From Neostapfia colusana (Eukaryota > Streptophyta > Magnoliopsida > Poales > Poaceae), in contig JASWHV010000002.1 in NCBI GenBank assembly GCA_030760725.1, positions 64,907,900 through 64,971,899 of the forward strand: DNA of 64,000 nucleotides. The letters run 5' to 3'. Position 1 is the stretch's first letter. The number at the start of each line of letters is the position of its first letter. The notes under the pieces were generated by a model. It was given only the letters and a program-made list of their open reading frames with translations, was not told the origin of the DNA and did not search any database. The translations under genes and the position numbers were made by a program. Of the stretch, positions 9,227 through 19,493 are shown piece by piece.

Positions 9227-11027
9227 CTACATGATAAGAGCAATGTATGTATTAATTTAGAGGCCTTTGTATTAACTTTGAAGTTGTGAAGTCTATAACC
9301 CTTACTAGACAGACCTAATGACTGTGAAACTTTTACTGTGGCTTGGTTACAACCTAAACAAAGACTTGGTCAAGTTTTAGTTGCAGCAAAGCTCATTTGA
9401 GCCCTCCACAAATAATTATGTCCTTGACCTTAATTGGAACCCTTAGGGTGTTCTAGGGATTTTCATGAGACAAACTATGACTTTCTGAAAACTAGATTTT
9501 CAGAGGGTCCTAATGGAGTTGGTCTCACTTAATTTGGAAGTCTCTAACTAAAGATATGAGCTAAACAATTTCAGAGAAAATCCTGAAAATGTTTCTGAAC
9601 ATTTTCTATTTTCTCTGGAACAGTTTTACTAATCACACCATTAGGTGGACTAAATGAGCTCAAATGGATCTGAAATTTTTATGGTAGCTCAATGATATTT
9701 TGGTGAACATCTCAGCAAAATTTCAGGATTTTCCGCCAAAGGATTCTCCAGTTAAAATTCCTAACAGTTTAAACATTAAGGAATTAATTCTGGAGAATTA
9801 GGGAATTTCATGAAGTGAAACTTGATTTTCTGGAAAGTACTCAGAGAGCTGAATCCAGCAAAATTTGGTTCACTCAATTTGGAGCTTTCTAGCCAAAGTT
9901 ATAAGGATTTGAAGTTTGAAGGAAATCTGAAAATCGGGGAAAAGTTTAAACTCGCGCGTGGGCCCAGGGGACACGCGTCGCACGCCGAAGCGACAGCACA
10001 CCGCGGCCCACAAGGCTTTTGCGCGCCAGCACACCCGATCCCGGCCGCAGCCGGATCCCGATTCAAAATATCGGCCGCTAACAGCTGGGGTCCACCCCCT
10101 TCTTCAACCTCGCGACACCCGCGCTCCGCCGCCGAGGGACCTCGCCGGAGAGCTCGCCGCTGGCTGCTGTACCGCTCCAAACTTCTTGATTCTGGTCGCC
10201 CCTGCCTACTTTTACTTGGGGAACATGATCCGAGGGTCAGCTGCTCATGACAACGGCCGGAGCATGGTCGGCGACGAGCCGCCATATCGGAACGACTTCG
10301 GCCATGTCGGCTGATGCCCCTAGTGCCTCAGCTACTTGAGAAACCGGTCGGGGAGCATCAGTGGACCTCAGAGAAGGTCGACATGAACTCGGGGCAGCTC
10401 GGGGAAGGCCCGAAATAGGTCCTCACCGTGCGCCCGATACCCCCCGTTCGTTCCGCCATTAGTAGACCTTGAATTACGCCGGGCACAGAGGTTCTCCGGC
10501 CCAGAGTTGTGAAGGCAACTTGTGCGTCACCGTGTCTAGCTCGTGTGGGAGTGGCCTGAGGCCCTCTAATCCTTTCTAGAGCACGAATTAAACAGAATCG
10601 TACCCGAAGGTCGTTCTGCACACAGAAAGGGGAAAAGTGGAAATTCGCCGCCGGTGAGCAACCACTCGAGCTGTGGCTCGGAGATGAGCAGCACCGGTCA
10701 CCTGCGCGTCCAAGGGTGTCTTGGCTCGGGCGTGACAACGCCCAGGTTGGGCTGTCCACGAGAGCCCCAGGTGCGGCGGTTTCCAGTTCCGAGTTTGATC
10801 TTTCGGCACAGCCGATATCACTCGGTTTCAATCGATTTCTATCAATGGGAAGGATGGAGGATGGTTGCTAGTACCTTGCTGGGACCTTGGAATGGAAAGA
10901 GGGAGCTGCGATCGGCTTGATCAAGCAGGAACTCGAGCGGCGGCGATGGCAGTGGAAAAACAAGTCGTGTGCGTCGGCAGCTCGAGGAAATGGTGACTGA
11001 AGCACGCCGGGGAGGGAATAAATAGCC

Positions 11028-11035
11028 CGGCCGGC
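11028..11035 (-). promoter_or_regulatory. Candidate TATA box in D LTR
   Basis: Minus strand GGGCTATTTATTCC stands alone as an AT island in a GC-rich block about 750 bases into the LTR. It is followed 30-odd bases on by a CTTCAGTCACC start-like context. A second candidate (ATATTTAAA type) lies further in, near 10065 in D and clearer in G. Confidence 0.3.
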
Positions 11036-13675
11036 TGGTCTCCGGCTTGGGGCACGCAGCAGGAGCTGGCGCCGGCTGCCCCCTTCGGTGGCGCGCGCGC
11101 ACAGCTGCCGGGAACCGACTGAACTGTGGTTCAGTCGGTTTGCTTTGAGGCAGAGGCTGACATGTGGGTCCCACTTCTCTTTTAACCTCTGAAATTTATT
11201 CCTAACAGCTGTGGTAAACAGTGAACCCTATTCTACCCTTGGCAATTCAAATTATTCACCCAAGAGCCATTTGAATTGATCAAAGTTCAAATGAGGTTTG
11301 GTTTGAATGAATTTCAGCACAAGTGCAGTTTGAAATTCAAATAAAGTTTGAATTTCTCCCCCTTAGCTCATGTCAAGATCAACTCCAAATGGAGTGAAAA
11401 TTGGTGTGTGAGCTCACAAAAATGTGCTGAGCAAGAATATGCCTTCCACTTTTACATTCAGTGGGTGAAAACAGTTTGAATTTGAATATGGTTTCAAACT
11501 GCCCTCTTCCTAACTATACCCAAAATGACCTCAAAAAGGTTTTGAATTTGGGTAGAACTTGGCATGGACATCCTTAGCAAAGTGTAGGAGTCTTCATATG
11601 TCCAGCCCATCTATATCACATGTGGGAAGTACCACTTTTGCAATGTGTGAGTTTGTTCCCTAATGAGCATGTTGATAATTGTTACTTGCTCTTTATTTGT
11701 GTTCATCATTCTTCCTCAAATGAGGTGTGTGGTGTGGTGATGAACACTGCAAATGAGTGTCAAAAACTGAGGCCCTTACATCGCGCGCGATGCAGCGACC
11801 GCCACGGCGAAGAAACGGCGAGGACAGCAGCTGCTTGCCGCCCTCGGCCGGTGAACCGCCTCGCAGGGTCCTTATCTACGCGCCCGAGCGATCGCAGGGG
11901 GTCTTCACCGTTGCCTCGACGCGTTTCCAACCAGAAAGCCGAAGCTCCTCGCCGCTCGGTTGAATTTTCGGTTCCTCATCGCCCGGTCGATCCAGTGATC
12001 CTCCCGGCGATCGGAGACCAGCACCAGGTGCGCCCAGCCATCTTCGACACCCTCGCGTCTGTTCCAGGCTCGGAGCAGTCCTCCCCGAGCTCCACCGAGG
12101 CGATCTTCCCTCTGCCGGTTCAGCTTGAGCCGTCACTGCAGGAACCATCCTTCCGGCCACCACAGCCCACCGATCACCGAGCTGTGAACAGAAATAAGGT
12201 TAGCCTTTAGTACCTCTTTCATTCCCGCAAGCTCCGGCGGTGTGACAAACACTGCTTAGGCCGGAATTTCATGTTTTCGTGACGGTGTGCAAAAGAGGAG
12301 TTGGCACCGATCAGAGAAATTCGTGAGCCACACTGCATCACTCATCCTCTCATGGAGAGGATCACTTCTAGTTGCCAGTATGAGCCCATAGGAGCAGGAA
12401 CCACGAAGAACCATGGAGGGAAGCCACTGTTCTTCAAGTTTTAGTAGAAATCCCGATTTTCGGCCTAGATCGCACGGTGACAGCCCAACAAAGCCCTTCC
12501 AGAGCTCCGTGGAGCTCATGTCGACCTTTCCTATGGTCCACTGATGCTCGACGACCCTTAGCTCGATCGGGTGAGGTGCTAGGGAGGGCGGGCAACACGG
12601 CCGAAGTTCTCCTGAGGCTGCGGCTCGTCGCTGACCATGTGCCGGCCATTTTCATGGCGAGCTGAGCCCAGAATCCTGTTCCCCGAGTGAAAGTTGGCAG
12701 GGGCGGCCAGAATCTTGAAGTTTGGAGCTCCACAGAGGCTGCCGGCGAGCTCTCCGGCGAGGTACCCCGGCGGCAGAGCACGGGCGGCGAGAGGTAGACG
12801 AAGGGGGGGTGGACCCCAGCTATCAGCGGCAGATATTATAAATCGGGATCAGGCTGCAGCTGGGATCTGATGTGCTGGCGCGCAAAAACCCTGTAGGCCT
12901 CAGTGTGCTGACGCCTCCGCGCCCAACACGTGTCCCCGCGGGCCCCGGCAGATTTAAACTTTTCCCCGATTTTCAGATTTCATTCAAACTTCAAATCCTC
13001 ATAACTTGGGCTAGGAAGCTCCAAATCGAATGAACCAAATTTTGTTGGATTCAGCTTTCTGATTACTTTCCAACAAATCAAGTTTCACTTCATGAAAATC
13101 CTTATTTCTCCAGAATTAATTCCTCAAAATTTAAAATGTTTGGAATTTTAACTGGAGAATCCCTTGGAGGAAAATTCTGAACTTTTGCTGGGATGTTCAC
13201 CAAAATATCCCTGAACTACCATAAAAATTTCAAATCCATTTGAGCTCATTTGATCCACCTAATGGTGGGATTAGTGAAACTGTTCCAGAGAAAATATAAA
13301 ATGTTCAGAAACATTTTCAGAATTTTTCCTGAAATTGTTTAGCTCATATCTTTAGCTAGAAACCTTCAAATTAAGTGATACCAACTCCATTAGAACCCTC
13401 TGAAAATCTAGTTTTCAGAAAGTCATAGTTTGTTTCATGAAAATCCTTGGAACACCCTAAAAGCTTTCAATTAAGGTCAAGTACATAATTAATTGTGGAG
13501 GGCTCAAATGAGCTTTGCTGCAACTAAAACTTGACCAAGTCTATGTTTAGGTTGTAACCAAGCCACAGTAAAAGTTTCACAGTTATTGGGTCTGTCTAGT
13601 GAGAGTTATAGACTTCACAATTTTAAATTCAATCAAATGCATTTAAATTAATACATATACTTGTATATCATGTAG

Positions 13676-13756
13676 TCGCTAAGGTCGAGGAGGAACCCGA
13701 AGTCCTAGACTTCGTTACTCCGGAGGAGCAGCTAGAATACGACCAGGAGCAGCAAG
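13676..13756 (+). other. Exon-like block alpha in A 5' LTR
   Basis: Follows ATATCATGTAG, ends AAG before GCAAGC. Open in the shared phase; reads EEEPEVLDFVTPEEQLEYDQ. Confidence 0.38.
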
Positions 13757-14612
13757 GCAAGCTCCGATTTGCATTAACCTTTTTACAAGTTTTTATTGTT
13801 TTGAGCACATACTTGAATACCTTATTCCTTGCATTAGAGTCTTGTTTGGAAACCCAATTGCATAGCCAATAAAACCATGGGTTGGGTTTAGGATTGCAAA
13901 ACCCCGTTAGCTACTGCAAAGTTAAGTTAGGGTAGGATTCGGTACAAGTCGAGTAGTTGGAACTACTCGCGAGCAGAGGCTAGAGGCACTCGACTCGGGT
14001 AGAGATAGCACATGATACACATGGCAAGAAAAATGAGACCGAGCGGAGAGTAAGGGCAGCAGGACTTTGGGTCCTGTGTTCTATAGCTCCGCTTGTGTCG
14101 ATTGAGGACCGAGCCGTGTGCGGGCCTGTTGAACAAGCTAGAACAGTACCGAAGACCTACCGGATATATGGGAACCGGAAAACTGATGTAACTCAGGTAG
14201 CTGGGTATTGAGGCATTGCCCGTCGTTCAGAAGGTAGGTTGAGAGCTTGAGGTGTAAATCAGCTGGCGGCACTGAGATGCGCGTGCAGAGACCTCTTGCT
14301 CGGGACGATGGGACCGGTTCAATATTTGGCTGACGGGTGAAAGGTGGTTGCGTACGGCGTCCGTGATGGTTGCTGTAGGCAACATCGAGTACGGGCGTAC
14401 GTGACGGGTTATTCGGGTAACCCTGCAGGTGTAAATCGATTATAATCGCCGTCCCTCACGGTCAGTGAGTACCACTTGTTCACTGTACCATGACATAGAA
14501 ATAACAGGCTAGATACATGTTAAAATGTTGCTGATTGAAAGATGGACTTTGATTGTTAATGATTTGTTGTAGTGTGGAGCTAATTAAAGTTTCTTTCAAC
14601 TTTGGGCAAAGT

Positions 14613-14657
14613 ACATGAGAGAAATGCGTTTCTTGTTTGATTGCGGCTCTCTCATGT
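14613..14657 (+). other. Stem-loop I in A 5' LTR
   Basis: ACATGAGAGA (14613-14622) pairs with TCTCTCATGT (14648-14657) over a 25-nt loop. Confidence 0.7.
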
Positions 14658-14847
14658 TCCTTGGCATAAGGTTCTCCACAACCTTCTGCTAAAACTTGAA
14701 AGTAAGGTTCCACTAATTAGGCGAGTCCTTGCAACTGGTTTTCATCTCATGTACCCATCACCCCTCATGTAGAAGTTCCATGTTTAGGAGAGACGGGTCA
14801 GTCTTGCTGAGCCTTCGTGCTCACTGCTTGTGTTTGAAGCTTTGCAG

Positions 14848-14936
14848 GGTTCTATGAGGAAGGGACTCCCGAGGAGGAGACGGAACCCTAGGAGGGGAAC
14901 CCCGTCGAGTGGGAGTCGTGCACGCCGCCGTGTTAG
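14848..14936 (+). other. Exon-like block beta in A 5' LTR, with internal stop
   Basis: Follows GAAGCTTTGCAG. Same frame as other copies but CAG has become TAG near the middle (after GAACCC). The 3' LTR copy of A (40839-40927) is open. Confidence 0.35.
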
Positions 14937-15169
14937 TGTGCGTGTGTGCTAGCAAGGACACGTTCACGGGCTGAACGTGAACTTGATGCGTAGTCTATGC
15001 CCGTGAGTGTAGACTGGATCTATTTTGATGTAAAAATGTTCATAAACCACTTTATGTAATAAAAGTTTTGCTTCCGCTTTGTACCTTTGATGTGTGTTAT
15101 CCGGTGCTGTGCAACGCAGCACCCCTCAGCGTGATCCTGGCTCGACAAGACTGTGGGGTCGTGTCAGCG

Positions 15170-15181
15170 TGGTATCAGAGC
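15170..15181 (+). other. Primer-binding site of A
   Basis: TGGTATCAGAGC, three bases after the LTR end at 15166. Complement of plant initiator tRNA-Met. Confidence 0.93.
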
Positions 15182-16667
15182 TCGCTTGAGGTTTAACGCA
15201 CTACAAAGGTCATTTTTTTCAAAATAAATCCAGTGAGGAACAAGTTAGTAGCCCGTATAAGGATGTTATAAGCATATAGAAAGTGGCATACTAACCTATC
15301 TTTCTATGTCGAAAAATCGTGCATCTTGGGACGTTTATGTCTTGGGGGGTACACGTAAGAGCTGTCCACCAGTGCGCACAAGCTGAAGGGTGGAGCCCCA
15401 CGGGTGGCAGGTAACCCGACCCGCTTTAATATCCTCTACGACTCTTCATGTCGTTTGGGGTATTCGAGCAACGTCTGTCCCTGGCGTGCGTGGTGCAATT
15501 TGGGATACCCCGTCACGTGGTCTGACACGTGAACACGTAACTCAAGGCGTGTTTGGCTTGAGAACATCCGGGCGAGTGATGACGGCCGGGTGTACGAACT
15601 GTATGGATACCGGGCTCGGTGTGCAGCCGAGTCTGATGATTGTTTGAGTTTCTGCAGGTAGTCTAACCACGAAACGGTAGAGGTGTAGCATCCGTGTGTG
15701 AGTGACGTTTAGTGCCACTGAATTAACGAAGCCGTCTAAGTCCGGTATAGGTTTTTCTTTGTGAGGACTTAGTACCGACATGATCTGGTGACGCATCGAC
15801 GTCACACCCCACTAAATGAAGAACTTCATTGTAAAACTTGAAAGTTTTGATCTGGAGCATTAAAACTTTCTGTAACTTCTTCCCTTAATCAGGATATTCA
15901 AAGTTAACAAGTTTTCCACTTACAGGTTGTTAAGGACAGAGCACTCTGTTTTCAGCTGAATTAAGGCTGAAGTCAATCAGAGGTTAGAGGTTGATTTATT
16001 TCGAGGTTGGGGTCATATGATACATTTTTGGAAAGATTTGGAAGATTTTTACAACTTTTCTGTTGAAGTCCAGAGGTGTTTCATCCCTTAACCAATCGAC
16101 AAATGCAGTAGAGTTGAAACTGTCCAGAAAACAGGGCAGAGCAAAGACTCTCTGTAAACTCTCTGTAAATTGAGCATAACTTCCTGCATAAAAATCCAAA
16201 AATAGAAAATGAGGTAGTTCTCGAAATATTATGAGATTGGTTACAACTTCGTAAGAGAAAGTTTTGTCAGATTGGGAGCAGATTTAACGGGGATTCTTGG
16301 ATCAAATCAGTACCTAAAGCAGGGGGGTGCTGTCCAATTTTCTCCCGAAATTCTGTTAAATTTAACCTCTCATAACATTTGAACCAGGACAGATCTTAGG
16401 CCAAGCAAACACTTTCTGGAAATCTATTGAAGTTAGCTTTAACTTTGATGTTGAGCTCCAGAATTGGTTTTGCCTTTAGCATGGCCTAAGTCAGGTTGAA
16501 ATGGAAACTGGTCAGGGCTGTCATGCAGACAGCAGATCAGCAGTCAAATTTGTTTAAATTTGAACTATATTTCCAAGTATTATGGGTTCAATGACAAGTC
16601 TTATGTTATAAGTCAATGTTTTACTGTTTAAATAAATATTTTACATTTCTCAAATATATTTTTACAG
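15182..16667 (+). other. Leader of A
   Basis: About 1.5 kb, no gene seen. Hairpin with loop TCTTCAT at 15438-15454; CTGCAG|GTA junction at 15655-15660; the last 850 bases are AT-rich and intron-like, ending TTTTTACAG directly before the ORF0 ATG. Confidence 0.6.
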
Positions 16668-17611
16668 ATGACAGCAGATAAGCAGTTCGAGAACGGCTGG
16701 GTGGAATCTCACTGTTCTGACCACAGTGGCTATCCGGAGGCATTGAGGCAGATGCTTCAATATTTCGGATACAACCAGATGCCGCAGTACTTCACCAAGG
16801 AAGAAGGCGAAGAGGGGAACAAGACGTGGACAATCCATGTCGAAGTCCCTGCAGGACCTACGCCACCCGGGTGGGCGCCGTTCACCGTCACGGTGAGAGG
16901 TGGACAACTTGAGGGAATGTGGCAAGTGGCAGCCCGTGACACCATGTCATGTTTCTGCCAGCTACACGTGAGAGCGATGGAGGGCACTCCATACACGCTC
17001 GTTCTGGTGGAGGTACGGGGTCATCATGTGTGGGAAGGAAGGTACCTGGAGGCAACAGACCCGAGTTGCCCAAGGTACAACCCCGTGGAGGCAAACCTCA
17101 GCCTCCAGATGAGGGCGGGAAACGCCGTGATGGACAGCCAAGCTGTTCATACAGAGCATCTCGCCGCAAAGCTCAAGGAGTGCACAAGCCGTGGAGACCA
17201 TTTTTAGAGTGCTCACAGCGCACTCCGCAATGTGCTCCTTCCGACAATCAAGTGACTGAATGAACAGCATAATCAGTTGCATCGTCTGAAGAAGGCAAAG
17301 AAGAAAAGCCGTGTCGACATCGTGGCGTTACAAGAGCTGGTCAGACTTTAACCCAGCAGAATGAGTACCTTGCTCAAGAGCGGGATGACGCTATTGAGGA
17401 AGGGCAAGGCTGGGAAGAAGACTACAACCAGGCCATGGACGAGGTGCATGCATTGCAGGACCTCGTACCTCCGGTATTGGGCATACCGGTGGTCTTGGGC
17501 CTTCCAGCAATGGGAGAACCCGAGATGGAAGAAGAGGTGGTAGATCTAGAGCCACCAGCAGAGGTACCGGAGGAGGACGACCCGCAGGAGGTCGAGTTCT
17601 ACTCCGAGTAG
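16668..17611 (+). pseudogene. ORF0 of A, disrupted
   Basis: Same protein as the intact ORF0 of D (minus strand 5290-6234). The first 179 codons are open: N-terminal domain and start of the coiled coil. Then come TAG at 17205-17207, TGA at 17253-17255, and a one-base deletion near 17340 in the ELVQ region. The original terminal codons (VEFYSE, TAG) are still recognisable at 17591-17611. Cannot make a full-length product. Confidence 0.85.
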
Positions 17612-17884
17612 GGGGTTACAGTTGCCAAGTAGGGCAGCTAGAGTAGTGTAACCCAACTTTTGTAATCGGTGACATGTCGTGTAGGCAGTAGCGTATGTAT
17701 AGGGAGTGATGACATGAGCATGACTTCTCGGAGACCCAAGAATAATGTATCTTGTATAAAGTTTATGCTTTATCAATACATGTGAATGTTGTGCAAACTA
17801 TTCCTGTGTCACTTCAATACCTACTGTTGCATATGGAATTTTAAGTATCACATGTGCTAATCGCTGCTGTTTTGGAATTTCAGG

Positions 17885-19493
17885 ATGACTCGTACTCGTG
17901 CCAACCCGGACGTTAGGGGTACTAGCCAAGGAGGAGAGACCTCCCAACCGCCTCCCGAGGACTCCTCGGGAGAGCAGCAGCAACAGCAGCAACAGCAAAC
18001 ACCGCCACCGCCACTACCAATGGTTACATTGGCCGACATCAATGCGGCAATGGCGGGTTCGCATCAGCAGCACACGGAGTTGCTGCAAACTCTTATCGCC
18101 AATACGTCTCGCCCAGAGAGACGTCAAGACCGTGAGGAGCATCAACAGAGCTCCTACTCCGACTTCCTAGCAACTCATCCCCCGGTGTTCTCGAGGGCGG
18201 ATGAAACTCTCGACGCGGACAACTGGCTCCGCGCAATAGAGATGAAGTTCGGGCTGCTCCAGATAAGTGAGCAGCGCAAGACTCAGTTCGCGGTCCAGAA
18301 GCTCCAGGGATCCGCAAGCACGTGGTGGGCGAACTTCTGTGCTTCACAGCCCACCGACCGAATTATGACCTGGGCGGAGTTCCGGACGGCCTTCAGGGCC
18401 TACCACATACCGCCGGGTCTGATGAAGAGGAAGACGCAGGAATTCCTACACCTGCAGCAAGGGAGCCGGAACGCGCTGGAATACTCCAGGGCGTTCAACG
18501 ATCTCGCGCTTTATGCATCATATCACGCCGATACTGACGAGTAGCGGCGGGACCACTTTTACCAGGGGCTTAACCCGCTCCTGAAGGACAAATGGGCGAT
18601 GTTCAATCGCGGCAGCCTCAACGACATCATTGATGCTGTGATTGTTCAGGAGGGCTCCGGTAAGGAGTTAGCGGCGGCGGAGAGAAAGAGAAGCACGCCG
18701 CAAAGCAGCGGAGAAGGAAGCAGTCCTTCTCAGAAGTTTCGGATGGTGAATCGCCCACCATCAGGTGCACACTGGCAGCCACCGCAGAGTTCGATGCCGT
18801 TCCATAGTCGGCCGTACTCTTCACCGGCATTCAGGCCGGCACTGCCAGTACCACCTCCGCAACAACAACAGCAGCAGCGGACGATGCCGCGTGCCTATGC
18901 ACCTCAGCAGCGCATGCCGGGCTTTCGTCCCCCGAGCACCGCACAAGCAGCGGCCACATGTTACGAGTGTGGTCGTCCAGGACACTTCGCCAGCAGTTGT
19001 CCAGTGAGGCAAGGCGGCGGAGTTGCACCACCGTTTCCGGGGAGGAATCAACCCCGGAACCCTACTAATGCGCGGCGGGCAAACCCTAGGCCCGGCACCG
19101 TCTACCAGCTTGCCATAGAGGACGTGCCGGAGGGTGAGCCAATCCTTGCGGGTATGTTCCAACTCCACCAGCATCCCGCCATAGTATTGTTTGATTCAGG
19201 CGCCACGCATAATTTTATTATCCAAGCTTTCATTGCTAAACACAGCTTGCAAATACTACCCACCAATGGTCCATATTTGATTTGTTCACCGGGTGGGAAG
19301 ATTTCAGCAAGCGTAACGGTTTCCAAAGCACCATTATGCTTAGCGGGTGGAGTGTACCCTACGTCTCTCATAATCTTAGAGGGACCGAAGGTCGATGTCA
19401 TCCTAGGGATGTCGTGGTTAACCCGCCACGGCGCTGTTTTAGACACCGTCCTTCGAGTCATGCACTTAAACTCAGAAGTGCACGGATCTCACT
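17885..19493 (+). pseudogene. gag-pol: Gag and protease part of A gag-pol, up to the B insertion
   Basis: Starts at the ATG one base after AATTTCAG (MTRTRANPD), as in D and B. Contains the Gln run, Gag core, zinc knuckle CYECGRPGHFASSC (second position Glu where D has Lys) and protease DSGATHNF. TAG at 18542-18544 replaces a Lys codon (DEK in D). The frame then runs open until B interrupts it within the codons for GSHS. Joining 19493 to 34084 keeps the frame, as expected when B and one target copy are discounted. Confidence 0.9.
19489..19493. repeat. Target-site duplication of B, left copy (TCACT)
   Basis: TCACT precedes the B LTR start TGTAAGG and is repeated at 34079-34083 after the B LTR end. 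Confidence 0.93.

Larger units (their letters stand above)
1..11780 (-). mobile_element. Retrotransposon D: Tekay-like Ty3/gypsy element, nearly complete
   Basis: Read on the minus strand the order is 5' LTR (11780 to 7735), PBS, leader, ORF0, gag-pol, polypurine tract and 3' LTR (from 392 leftwards, cut by the window edge). The LTR starts TGTAAGGGCC and ends GTGTCA. The polyprotein carries protease, RT, RNase H, integrase and a chromodomain-like tail in the chromovirus order. Beyond 11780 the sequence continues in the middle of another LTR (element A), so D is inserted there. The five bases next to D are TCGCG, the predicted target duplication; its partner is off-window. D has the fewest lesions of all copies here. 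Confidence 0.93.
7735..11780 (-). repeat. 5' LTR of D, complete, 4046 bp
   Basis: Begins TGTAAGGGCC at 11780 and ends GTGTCA at 7735. Layout on the minus strand: AT-rich U3 of about 650 bp, a GC-rich block (about 11170-9950) with a TATA-like box, an intron-like AT-rich stretch, exon-like block alpha, a structured region, exon-like block beta, AATAAA, and a terminal hairpin. The GC-rich block differs sharply from those of A and B although the flanks match. Confidence 0.93.
11781..15166 (+). repeat. 5' LTR of A, distal part after the D insertion
   Basis: Matches 37773-41157 (3' LTR of A) throughout, with scattered substitutions. It starts abruptly inside the GC-rich block where D is inserted and ends GTGTCA before the PBS. 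Contains exon-like blocks, stem-loop I and the poly(A) signal as in D. Confidence 0.9.

Noticed and set aside
10358..10831. 157-codon frame on the minus strand in the D LTR
   Set aside because: Lies in the GC-rich block; the equivalent parts of A and B do not keep it open and the amino-acid sequence is not conserved apart from the last few codons.
11620..12210. 196-codon open frame on the plus strand
   Set aside because: It crosses the D/A junction at 11780: antisense D LTR followed by sense A LTR. A chance frame with no family resemblance.
13757..13880. Read-through of block alpha into the following bases (about 37 further open codons in A)
   Set aside because: B stops after about 15 codons, composition shifts to AT-rich, and third-position bias disappears after GCAAGC, so the coding-like signal ends at the donor.
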